From: an uncultured Oscillospiraceae bacterium
GTDB lineage: Bacteria; Bacillota; Clostridia; Oscillospirales; Ruminococcaceae
Direction: 5' to 3'
Assembly (NCBI GenBank): GCA_910579125.1
Contig: CAJTTH010000013.1
Span: 1-43,446, forward strand
DNA: 43,446 nt
The notes beneath the pieces were generated by a model, which worked only from the letters and a program-made list of their open reading frames with translations, was not told where the DNA came from and searched no databases. Each line of letters starts with the position of its first letter. The first letter of the stretch is position 1. Positions 1 through 7,082 of the stretch are shown here, one piece after another. Both the position numbers and the translations under genes were made by a program.

Positions 1-72
1 GATTCCAACGCAGTCATCGGCAAAATTTGCCGAAAAGACGCGTGCAATATCTTGTGAAGACAGGTTCTAAAA

Positions 73-103
73 TGCGGCGTCGATTATTCAGATCGACGCC
101 GCA
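73..103 (-). terminator. Hairpin ending the trp operon
   Basis: A perfect 11-bp inverted repeat (73-83 with 93-103) with a 9-nt loop lies about 40 bases past the trpA stop. Read on the minus strand it is followed by a short ATTTTAG stretch, so the U-tract is weak, but the stem is GC-rich and the position fits a terminator or 3' stabilising hairpin for the trp operon. It could also serve a plus-strand gene ending left of the window. Bases 1-70 hold open frames ending at 57 and 70 that are too short to assign. Confidence 0.6.
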
Positions 104-144
104 AATTCATATAACACAACCAAAATCCGAGCACTCCGATGCCG

Positions 145-921
145 TCAGTGAACAGCGTCGGTCATAGACTTCACATATTTGTAAATTTCGTCCGCAGAGT
201 TCTCGCCGTACTTCTCGATAATACGCACGATAGCCGAGCCGACTATAACGCCGTCCGCGAGCTTTGACATCTTCTCCGCCTGTTCGGGCGTGGAGATACC
301 GAAGCCGATAGCTGCGGGAACGTGCGCGTACTTTTTGACGCTCGCCATAACGGACGCGAGGTCGGTCTTTATCTCGCTGCGAACGCCTGTAACGCCGAGC
401 GACGAAACTATGTACAGAAATCCCTCCGCGCTCTCGGCAATTGACTTTATGCGCTCCTCGGAGGTCGGCGCTATCATCGAGATTATCGAGATACCGTGCG
501 ATCTCGCGATACTGTCCGCCTCTTGCTTTTCCTCGAACGGCATATCGGGGCAGATAAGCCCGTCCGCGCCGATCTCCGCGCATTTCGCGAAAAAGCGGTC
601 GTAGCCGTACTTGAACACGGGGTTAAGGTAGGTCATAAACACCAGCGGGATATCCGTTTCTGCACGGACTCTCGCGGCAAGCTCAAACGCCTTGTCGGTG
701 GTCATGCCGTTGGTGAGCGCGCGCACGTCCGCGTTCTGGATAACGGGTCCCTCCGCTATCGGGTCGGAGAACGGTATGCCTATCTCGATCAAATCCGCGC
801 CTGCCTTTACCATTGCCATAATGTTGTCGAACGAGCTTTCGTAGGTGGGGTCTCCTGCCGTAAGAAAGCCGATAAACGCCTTTTTATCCGTGAAAGCGCT
901 CTGTATTCTTGAGTTATTCAT
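145..921 (-). CDS. trpA: Tryptophan synthase alpha subunit
   Basis: This is the alpha subunit of tryptophan synthase, which cleaves indole-3-glycerol phosphate to indole and glyceraldehyde-3-phosphate and passes indole to TrpB. At 258 aa it has full family length. The start of the barrel is clear (FIGFLTAGDP near residues 17-25), and the catalytic Glu sits in IEIGIPFSDP (Glu46). The position matching the second catalytic acid (Asp60 of the enteric enzyme) is Glu57 in the AEGP motif, a conservative change. The phosphate-binding GFGIS and DGVIVGSAIV segments are present near the C-terminus. The ATG overlaps the last 8 bases of trpB, so the two are translationally coupled. This is the last gene of the operon. 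Confidence 0.97.
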   Translation of the reverse strand: MNNSRIQSAFTDKKAFIGFLTAGDPTYESSFDNIMAMVKAGADLIEIGIPFSDPIAEGPVIQNADVRALTNGMTTDKAFELAARVRAETDIPLVFMTYLNPVFKYGYDRFFAKCAEIGADGLICPDMPFEEKQEADSIARSHGISIISMIAPTSEERIKSIAESAEGFLYIVSSLGVTGVRSEIKTDLASVMASVKKYAHVPAAIGFGISTPEQAEKMSKLADGVIVGSAIVRIIEKYGENSADEIYKYVKSMTDAVH

Positions 922-2110
922 GTAAATCTATCCCCCTATATCTTGCGATTGCCGCAACGTCCTTGTCGCCGCGCCCCGACAGGCAGCATATTATAATGTC
1001 GTCCTTGCTCATTTTCGGCGCTATTTTCATCATGTGAGCGACCGCGTGAGCGCTTTCAATAGCGCAGATAATTCCCTCGGTACGCGCGATATACTCAAAT
1101 GCGTTCACTGCCTCGTCGTCCGTCACGGGAACGTACTCCGCACGTCCGATATCGTGCAGATAAGCGTGCTCCGGACCTATTCCAGGGTAGTCAAGCCCCG
1201 CCGATATCGAGTACACGGGCGCAATCTGCCCGTATTCGTTCTGGCAGAACAGCGACTTCATTCCGTGGAAAATACCGAGCGAACCCGTTGCGATAGTCGC
1301 CGCAGTCTCGCCCGTGTCAACGCCGCGCCCCGCAGCCTCGCAGCCTATCAGCCGCACGTCCTTGTCGTTGATGAAGTTGTAGAACATTCCCATGGCGTTC
1401 GAGCCGCCGCCCACGCACGCCATAACGGCTGTCGGCAGCTTGCCCTCAAGCTTGAGTATCTGTTCGCGCGCCTCTTTGGAGATAACGCTCTGGAAGTCGC
1501 GGACTATCATCGGGAACGGGTGCGGACCCATTACCGAGCCGAGAACGTACAGCGTGTCGTCCACGCGCGTAGTCCAGTCGCGCATAGCCTCGTTCACCGC
1601 GTCCTTGAGCGTCATAGTTCCCGTAGTGACAGCGGTCACCTTTGCGCCGAGCAGCTCCATTCTGTACACGTTCAGCGCCTGACGGACAGTGTCCTCCTTG
1701 CCCATGAACACCTCGCACTCCAAGCCCATAAGCGCCGCAGCAGTCGCCGCCGCAACGCCGTGCTGACCTGCGCCCGTTTCGGCGATAATGCGCGTTTTGC
1801 CCATTTTCTTCGCCAGCAGACACTGCCCGAGTACGTTGTTGATCTTATGCGAACCCGTGTGGTTCAGGTCCTCGCGTTTAAAGTAAATCTTCGCGCCGCC
1901 CAAGTCCTTGGTCATCTTATCCGCGTAGTAGAGCAGCGATGGTCTGCCCGCGTATTCGCGATTGAGCTTATTCAGCTCCGCGATAAAATCGGGGTCTTTG
2001 GAGTAGCGCTCGTATGCGTCCTCCAGCTTGTGAATTTCGTTCATAAGCGTTTCGGGGATATATTGTCCGCCGAAATCGCCGTAACGTCCTTTGGAATATG
2101 CGTTTGCCAT
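914..2110 (-). CDS. trpB: Tryptophan synthase beta subunit
   Basis: This is the PLP-dependent beta subunit, which condenses indole with serine to give tryptophan, working as an alpha2-beta2 complex with TrpA. The 398 aa match the usual length of the TrpB1 class. Visible motifs are GRYGDFGGQYIPETL at the N-terminus, the PLP lysine in HTGSHKINN (Lys89), GAGQHGVA after it, the phosphate-binding GGGSNAMG loop, and the C-terminal CLSGRGDKD. The ATG has a GAGG Shine-Dalgarno element just upstream. Its 5' neighbour is a decayed ferredoxin/acetyltransferase segment rather than trpF, which is unusual for an otherwise ordered trp operon. Confidence 0.98.
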   Translation of the reverse strand: MANAYSKGRYGDFGGQYIPETLMNEIHKLEDAYERYSKDPDFIAELNKLNREYAGRPSLLYYADKMTKDLGGAKIYFKREDLNHTGSHKINNVLGQCLLAKKMGKTRIIAETGAGQHGVAAATAAALMGLECEVFMGKEDTVRQALNVYRMELLGAKVTAVTTGTMTLKDAVNEAMRDWTTRVDDTLYVLGSVMGPHPFPMIVRDFQSVISKEAREQILKLEGKLPTAVMACVGGGSNAMGMFYNFINDKDVRLIGCEAAGRGVDTGETAATIATGSLGIFHGMKSLFCQNEYGQIAPVYSISAGLDYPGIGPEHAYLHDIGRAEYVPVTDDEAVNAFEYIARTEGIICAIESAHAVAHMMKIAPKMSKDDIIICCLSGRGDKDVAAIARYRGIDLHE

Positions 2111-2114
2111 TTCC

Positions 2115-2333
2115 TCAGACCTTCCTTTCTTTGATATAATCGTCTATCCTGTATTGTACTATAACCTTTTTGCCTATTATAGTTATTGCCTGTTTCGGGC
2201 ATTTCGAAAAACATCGACAGCACATCGTGCATCTGTTTCCCGAGAGCGCTCTGTCATCCTTGACAGTAATATTTCCCATAGGATATGCCTTAAGCTCGGT
2301 TTGGTCACGGTGCTTTCCACAAGAACTAACCAC
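2115..2333 (-). pseudogene. C-terminal remnant of an EFR1-type ferredoxin
   Basis: The frame encodes about 72 residues. The last 45 look like the C-terminal end of an EFR1-family (flavodoxin-linked) ferredoxin: a CxxCxRCxxxCP iron-sulfur ligand set (RCTMCCRCFSKCPKQAIT), then GKKVIVQ and a short tail. The upstream cluster that such proteins carry seems degenerate: the region before it (KAYPMGN) aligns by eye with the CPMxN part of the first cluster but has lost its cysteines, and no flavodoxin domain precedes it. The only start is a weak GTG. It overlaps, in another frame, the 3' part of the acetyltransferase fragment. I read it as the surviving end of a deleted gene. Translation as a mini-ferredoxin is possible but unsupported. 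Confidence 0.6.
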
Positions 2334-2521
2334 GCAGTCTCGCCGCCGTATATTATCTGCCGATAGCTGAGGATATTTCGAGCGATACCCTCCCGAGCCT
2401 GTATCAGGACTTCCCCGTAATTTATCGCATCCACGTTTTCGTATTTGTCAATAAGCTCCTTGTTGAGCCGAAAAACCGTTTCAATATCGTCATCGGCGGC
2501 GGGGGAGAGCTGATATTTCAT
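2183..2521 (-). pseudogene. Truncated GNAT acetyltransferase, read-through fusion
   Basis: The first ~63 residues (to about base 2333) look like the N-terminus of a GNAT N-acetyltransferase (Leu-x-Pro-Ala-x-x-x-Asp-Ile opening, then two helices with LNKELIDKYENVDAI). GNAT proteins of this type run to ~145 residues. Here the acetyl-CoA binding motif (Q/R-x-x-G-x-G/A) is missing, and the frame continues out of register through the ferredoxin remnant, giving a low-quality tail rich in Arg and Ser. The ATG overlaps the stop of the upstream hydrolase gene (ATGA), so it is probably still translated. The breakpoint near 2320-2340 marks a deletion that joined two unrelated genes. Confidence 0.6.
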
Positions 2522-3603
2522 CGTTCATCACCATTATTCGCCAAGCAGTCCGTAAAAAAGCTCTCTATCTGCCCGAGGAGCTCCGCGTTCGGCGTATTGA
2601 TAAGCTCCCTGTCCGAGTTAGCGTACATTTCCGCTCTCACGTCCTCGGGAATTTTGCCGCCGTACTGCTCATAGACCGCTCTGTATTCCTCGTTGAATTT
2701 GTCAATATATTCCAGTGCCTCTTCGGTGTAGAAAATATTGCTGTGACCGCCGCCCTCAAGCGTGAGATACTTTACGTTCGGGTTGGTGATCCTCTCTTTT
2801 TCGGAGATGATACTTGACTTGTCATAGCCGATAGTGCCGTCCTCTGTGCCGTGAATAATCATTACGGGAACGGTAGGCTTGTTCAGCCTGTTTATCCCGT
2901 CGACCGCCGTCAAGCCCGAGTATTGCCCGAACAGCGCCTTGTTGTACACCCAAATGAAGGGATACATCACATAGCGGAAACCGCCCATCATATCCTCCGT
3001 CCACTCGAGGATCATTTCGATAGCTTCATTGTAGCCCGAAATGCTCGCCACGCACGCAATCTTGTGGTTGAAATTCAGTGCCGCCGCGGCAGCGTAACCG
3101 CCCCAGCTATGCCCCATAAGGAACACAGGCAGGGAATTGAGCCGCGCGTCGTTCTTCGCGAACGTGAGCGCCGCGTCCAGATCGAGTGCCGACTGCGGAA
3201 GTCCGCGCGTTCCGTCGCCCTCGCTGTAACCGCTGCCTGTTGCGTCGTACGCAAATACGCGCCAGCCGTTGTCAACGAACCAAATCAGCTCTTTCATATA
3301 CGCTTCGTGACCGCTGCCGATGCCGTGCGCGAACACGAGCAAGCCCTTGTCGTTGTCCGCGCCGTAGATAAAGCCCTCCAGCGTATTGCCGCCGGACTTG
3401 AACTCCACTTCTTCGCGCGGATAATCGGCTTTGTAGTGCTCGTAGTAATAGTCGACGGTATACCTCGGATCGGAGTAATTTCCGCGCGAGAAATTATCTG
3501 CCATCATCACCGACGTAACGATCATTCCCGCTGCAAAAATAACGACGAGCGCCGCGATAATTATCAGCGCAATCTTCAATTTGTTTCTTTTGGTTTTAGT
3601 CAT
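2518..3603 (-). CDS. Membrane-anchored alpha/beta hydrolase
   Basis: The 361-aa protein has a basic N-terminus followed by a hydrophobic segment (residues 10-34), consistent with an uncleaved anchor or signal, then an alpha/beta-hydrolase fold of the lysophospholipase/acylglycerol lipase type. Visible elements are the oxyanion HGIG region (93-96), the YDATGSGYSEG strand-turn, the nucleophile elbow GHSWGG with Ser166, a late Asp in HGTEDGTIGYDKS and the catalytic His in EGGGHSNIF. Substrate is unknown. It lies inside the trp operon and its stop overlaps the start of the broken GNAT gene. No link to tryptophan synthesis is evident, so co-transcription may be incidental. Confidence 0.85.
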   Translation of the reverse strand: MTKTKRNKLKIALIIIAALVVIFAAGMIVTSVMMADNFSRGNYSDPRYTVDYYYEHYKADYPREEVEFKSGGNTLEGFIYGADNDKGLLVFAHGIGSGHEAYMKELIWFVDNGWRVFAYDATGSGYSEGDGTRGLPQSALDLDAALTFAKNDARLNSLPVFLMGHSWGGYAAAAALNFNHKIACVASISGYNEAIEMILEWTEDMMGGFRYVMYPFIWVYNKALFGQYSGLTAVDGINRLNKPTVPVMIIHGTEDGTIGYDKSSIISEKERITNPNVKYLTLEGGGHSNIFYTEEALEYIDKFNEEYRAVYEQYGGKIPEDVRAEMYANSDRELINTPNAELLGQIESFFTDCLANNGDER

Positions 3604-3630
3604 TATGTCTCACTTTCAATTTTTAATTTG

Positions 3631-3894
3631 TTATTCGCGCTTGCCCTTAGCAAGCAAAAATCCCCCGAATCCCGCTATACTTTTGTTATGGCAGCACTTC
3701 AGCTCCAACGCTTCGATCTGCGCCTTTGCGGCGGAATTTTCGGAAAGCCTGTTATATTGCTCGGCAGCGTCGCAAGCTCGTCGGGCTGAAAAAAAGTGCT
3801 TTTCGGGAGCGGCTTCTCCGCCGAATTTCGCGTTCTCAAACGACGTACAGCCGCCGGTTTCGATTGTCTCGTCAATGCGCCAATCAGAAAGCAT
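3631..3894 (-). CDS. Small unknown protein after trpF
   Basis: An 87-aa frame starts with ATG inside the last codons of trpF (11-base overlap) and ends 27 bases before the hydrolase gene. I do not recognise it. It has a Glu/Ala-rich middle that could form a helix, a CC pair (LKCCHNKS) and a Gly/Phe-rich end, with no signal peptide or membrane segment. The tight overlap with trpF favours translation. Against it, there is no clear independent ribosome site and the composition is unremarkable, so it may be a relic or chance frame. Conservation next to trpF in relatives would decide. Confidence 0.4.
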   Translation of the reverse strand: MLSDWRIDETIETGGCTSFENAKFGGEAAPEKHFFSARRACDAAEQYNRLSENSAAKAQIEALELKCCHNKSIAGFGGFLLAKGKRE

Positions 3895-4498
3895 TTCGCA
3901 CCTCCCTCACCGCCGTGAGTATCTTGTTGCGGTCTTTCAGCTTATCGGTCTCGATACCGCTCGACAAATCTACCCCATACGGTAGAAAATCGCGTACCGT
4001 CTGTCTGATATTCTCGGGCGTCAGCCCCCCCGCGAGAAAAAACGGAACACGTATCTTAGCGGCGTCGATCAACGAATGGTCGAACGCCCTGCCGTTGCCC
4101 GTGCCGCCGTCGAGCAGCAGAAAATCCGCACCAAGTTCCTGTGCGCGCTCAATATCTTCGGCGCACGTCACCTTAATCGCTTTTATAATGGGAACGCCCG
4201 TCAGCCCGCGCAGCCGCGCGATATAATCCGCGTCCTCACTGCCGTGGCATTGCAGCAGCTCGGCAGCGCCGCTTTTGGCGAACTCCGCGAACTGCTCAAC
4301 GGGAGCGTTCACAGAAACGGCGACGGACTTTATCTCGGGCGAGAGCCGCGATTTCAGCCGCAGAGCCGCGTCAAGGTCAATATTGCGGTGACTTTTCGGG
4401 AACATCACGATAAAACCGACATAATCGGGCATTGCCTCGTTGATGTAATCAATATCGCATTCGCGGAACATTCCGCACAGTTTAATTTTGGCGCTCAT
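3884..4498 (-). CDS. trpF: Phosphoribosylanthranilate isomerase
   Basis: TrpF converts N-(5-phosphoribosyl)anthranilate to the carboxyphenylamino-deoxyribulose phosphate used by TrpC. The 204-aa protein has the expected (beta/alpha)8 layout. It opens with KLCGMFRECDI, where the general-base Cys is in the KxCG motif. The GFIVMFPKSHR strand follows, with QCHGSED in the middle, the catalytic Asp in LLLDGGTGNGR, and the phosphate-binding FLAGGLTPENI plus GVDLSSGIE at the end. The ATG overlaps the trpC stop by four bases (ATGA). Confidence 0.96.
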   Translation of the reverse strand: MSAKIKLCGMFRECDIDYINEAMPDYVGFIVMFPKSHRNIDLDAALRLKSRLSPEIKSVAVSVNAPVEQFAEFAKSGAAELLQCHGSEDADYIARLRGLTGVPIIKAIKVTCAEDIERAQELGADFLLLDGGTGNGRAFDHSLIDAAKIRVPFFLAGGLTPENIRQTVRDFLPYGVDLSSGIETDKLKDRNKILTAVREVRNAF

Positions 4499-5277
4499 TT
4501 CAGCCCTCTCAATTCGTTGAGCTTAGCCCTCTTGTCGGGAGCGCGCATCAGCGTTTCACCTATAAGAGCCGCATTTGCGCCGATTTTGCGTAGTCCCTCG
4601 ACGTCGGCGGCGCTTGTTATGCCGCTTTCGGACACGAAAATCCTGTCGGACGGCACAAGCGCTCTCAGTCTCGCAGAGTTGTCTGTATCGACCGAAAACG
4701 TTTTCAGGTCGCGGTTGTTCACACCGATTGTCTTCGCGCCGATCTTGACTGCGGTCTCGATCTCGGTTTCATCATGCGCCTCAACAAGCGCCGACATACC
4801 CAGCGAATGCGCAAGCTCCAGATACTCTCCGAGCTGCTGTTCACTCAAAATCGAGCAGATGAGCAACACTGCCGACGCGCCCAGTATCTTCGCCTCGTAG
4901 ATCATGTATTCGTTGACCGTGAAGTCCTTGCGCAGCACAGGTATCTTCACATTCCGCGCTATATCGCGGAGAAACGCGTCGCTGCCCTTGAACCAGAACG
5001 GCTCGGTGAGACAGGATATAGCCGCCGCGCCGGCCGCTTCGTATTCCTCGGCGATTTGCAAATACGGAAAATCCTCCGCGATTATTCCCTTTGACGGCGA
5101 AGCCCTCTTGACCTCGCAGATAAACGAAATATCGTCGCCGGAAAGCGCTCTGTCAAACGAAAAATCGTCGTTTGCCGTCATTCTCTCCGCTGCGGAGCGC
5201 ACCTCCGACAGCGGTATTTCGTCCGCTTTTTCGGCAATGCGCTCGCGCGTTTTTGCCGCGATCTCATCTAAAATCAT
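4495..5277 (-). CDS. trpC: Indole-3-glycerol phosphate synthase
   Basis: This 260-aa enzyme closes the indole ring by decarboxylating the TrpF product. The barrel motifs are intact: FICEVKRASPSKGII with the catalytic Lys, the EEYEAAGAAAISCLTEPFWFKG loop, VPVLRKDFT-like IPVLRKDFTV, LVEAHDETE, IGVNNRDLKTF and FVSESGI, ending with ALIGETLMRA. It starts nine bases after trpD and overlaps trpF, fitting one transcript. Confidence 0.97.
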   Translation of the reverse strand: MILDEIAAKTRERIAEKADEIPLSEVRSAAERMTANDDFSFDRALSGDDISFICEVKRASPSKGIIAEDFPYLQIAEEYEAAGAAAISCLTEPFWFKGSDAFLRDIARNVKIPVLRKDFTVNEYMIYEAKILGASAVLLICSILSEQQLGEYLELAHSLGMSALVEAHDETEIETAVKIGAKTIGVNNRDLKTFSVDTDNSARLRALVPSDRIFVSESGITSAADVEGLRKIGANAALIGETLMRAPDKRAKLNELRGLK

Positions 5278-5286
5278 ATCAACCTC

Positions 5287-6297
5287 TTATTCCAGTTCTT
5301 GGGAAATACGCACATAATTTTCCAGAGTTTTCATAGCTGCGCCGCTGTCGATAGTCTCCGCAGCGAGCTTCACGCCGTCCGCGATGGATATACCTTTATA
5401 AATATGCAGCGCCGCGCCCGCGTTCAGCAGCACGGAATCGCGCCCCGCGCCCGGTTCGCCCGAGAGCAGCTTTCGCGCCAACTCCGCGTTGAGAGCGGGT
5501 TCGCCGCCTTTCAGCTCGCTTATATCGTGACGCTGTAAGCCGAACTGCTCGGGTGTGATCTCATATTCGGTGAACATTCCGTCCTCAAACTCGACCACTG
5601 ACGTAGGCGCACCGACCGATATTTCGTCCAGCTTATCCTGTCCGTAGACTGCCATTCCGCGCTTTACACCGAGTTTCATCAGCGCGTTTGACATAGGTTT
5701 CAGCAGCTCGGGCTTGTATACGCCGAGGAGCTGCAAATTCGCGTGCGCGGGGTTCGTGAGCGGTCCGAGAATGTTGAACACGGTCGGAATGCCGATTTCC
5801 CTGCGGACGAGACTGATATACTTCATCGCGCTGTGGTATTTCTGCGCGAACATAAAGCACACTCCCACTTCGTCAAGCAGTCTCGCGCACCCCTCGGGCG
5901 ACACGGAAATATTCACGCCGAGCGCCTCCAGACAATCAGCTGCACCGCATTTCGAGGAAGCCGCGCGGTTCCCGTGCTTGGCGACCTTCGCGCCCGCCGC
6001 CGCGCAGACAATTCCTGATATCGTTGACACATTAATGGACTGCGCCCCGTCGCCGCCGGTGCCGACGATCTCCATAACATCGCCCGCATACTCCACACGT
6101 GCCGCGCAGTCGCGCATTACATACGCGCATGCGGATATCTCGTCAGCGGTCTCGCTCTTAATGTGCAGCGCCGTGAGGAACCCTGCCGTCTGAGCTGCGG
6201 TTGTCGAGCCTGTCATAATCTCGCGTGTGACCTCTTCTGCCTCGGCGTAGGTCAGATCCTCACCACCGGCTACCTTTATAATTGTCTCTTTAATCAT
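5287..6297 (-). CDS. trpD: Anthranilate phosphoribosyltransferase
   Basis: TrpD joins anthranilate to PRPP. The 336-aa protein has the family's N-terminal helical domain, the PRPP-binding GTGGDGAQSINVST loop (near residue 82), the KHGNRAASSKCGAADCLEALG segment, and the LGPLTNPA hinge motif. A strong CGGAGGT ribosome site sits about nine bases before the ATG. Unlike in many trp operons, it is separated from trpG by 182 non-coding bases holding a U-rich hairpin, so its expression may be partly uncoupled from trpEG. Confidence 0.97.
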   Translation of the reverse strand: MIKETIIKVAGGEDLTYAEAEEVTREIMTGSTTAAQTAGFLTALHIKSETADEISACAYVMRDCAARVEYAGDVMEIVGTGGDGAQSINVSTISGIVCAAAGAKVAKHGNRAASSKCGAADCLEALGVNISVSPEGCARLLDEVGVCFMFAQKYHSAMKYISLVRREIGIPTVFNILGPLTNPAHANLQLLGVYKPELLKPMSNALMKLGVKRGMAVYGQDKLDEISVGAPTSVVEFEDGMFTEYEITPEQFGLQRHDISELKGGEPALNAELARKLLSGEPGAGRDSVLLNAGAALHIYKGISIADGVKLAAETIDSGAAMKTLENYVRISQELE

Positions 6298-6367
6298 AAT
6301 AAATTACCTCCGAATTACTGTTTTAAAAAAGTCCGAAAAGGCTCAAAAAAGCAATAGCAGAACTAAC

Positions 6368-6397
6368 AAAAAACGGCTGCCTTCTGCTGCGTTTTTT
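6368..6397 (-). terminator. Possible attenuating hairpin between trpG and trpD
   Basis: In the 182-base gap between trpG and trpD, an 8-bp inverted repeat (6368-6375 with 6390-6397) ends in six T on either strand, giving a weak intrinsic-terminator shape with a 14-nt loop. Elsewhere in the gap the minus strand has TTGGGG and TACAAT 18 bases apart, a poor promoter candidate. Nothing else is seen in the gap. The hairpin might lower transcription into trpDCFBA, but the stem has only two G-C pairs and I would not rely on it. Confidence 0.35.
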
Positions 6398-6479
6398 GTA
6401 ATTGTAGAAATGCTGTACTCAATGCCCCAAAACGGCTTTATAATGGTAAAAAAATGAAGCTAAACCATTTGAGATCAGC

Positions 6480-7082
6480 TCACTTTTTTGAGCCATTTTT
6501 GCAGTTATTTTTTCTGCCTATTTCCAAAAAGTTTTTAAGCAGCTTTTTTCCGTGCTGAGTGAGTATGCTTTCGGGGTGGAACTGCAACCCGAAAACGGGG
6601 AATGTCCTGTGCTCGACCGCCATGATCTCGCCGTCGTCCGTCCGTGCGGTGATTTTGAGCTCCGTAGGGAATCCGTTCTCTGACGCCGCAAGAGAGTGAT
6701 AGCGCGCCACGGCGATATCGCCGCTGATCCCTTTGAAGATGCGCGAATTCCTGTCAAACGTGATAACGGACTTTTTCCCGTGCATAAGCCGCCTGGCGTG
6801 AGTGATCTCCGCACCGAACGTCTCACAGATAGCCTGATGCCCCAGACACACGCCCAGAACGGGTATTTTGCCCGCCGCCGCGCGGATAATCTGCTCGCAT
6901 ACTCCCGCATCGGAGGGTCTGCCGGGACCCGGGCTGACGATTATATGTGAGGGCTCGATCTCCATTATCTTGCTAACGGTCAGCTCGTCGTTGCGGATAA
7001 CACGTATATCGGGGTCTATTTCACCGACCAACTGGTAAAGATTGTAAGAAAAGCTGTCGTAATTGTCGATCAGAAGTATCAT
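6480..7082 (-). CDS. trpG: Anthranilate synthase glutamine amidotransferase subunit
   Basis: This class I glutamine amidotransferase supplies ammonia to TrpE. The 200-aa protein opens with ILLIDNYDSFSYNL and has VSPGPGRPSDAG. The nucleophile Cys79 lies in GVCLGHQAI, and the catalytic His/Glu pair lies in QFHPESILT. Its ATG overlaps the trpE stop (ATGA). It may also serve p-aminobenzoate synthase (PabA role), as often in Bacillota, but no pabB is nearby. The last residues are Lys/Asn-rich and run into the A/T-rich gap before trpD. Confidence 0.96.
   Translation of the reverse strand: MILLIDNYDSFSYNLYQLVGEIDPDIRVIRNDELTVSKIMEIEPSHIIVSPGPGRPSDAGVCEQIIRAAAGKIPVLGVCLGHQAICETFGAEITHARRLMHGKKSVITFDRNSRIFKGISGDIAVARYHSLAASENGFPTELKITARTDDGEIMAVEHRTFPVFGLQFHPESILTQHGKKLLKNFLEIGRKNNCKNGSKK

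Noticed and set aside
1..70. Possible C-terminal end of a plus-strand gene at the left edge
   Set aside because: Two frames are open to stops at 57 and 70, but fewer than 25 residues are visible and neither is recognisable.
1034..2134. Long plus-strand open frame opposite trpB
   Set aside because: The antisense frame is Arg/Val/His-rich with no family pattern and follows from the GC-rich codon bias of trpB; trpB itself is complete and canonical.
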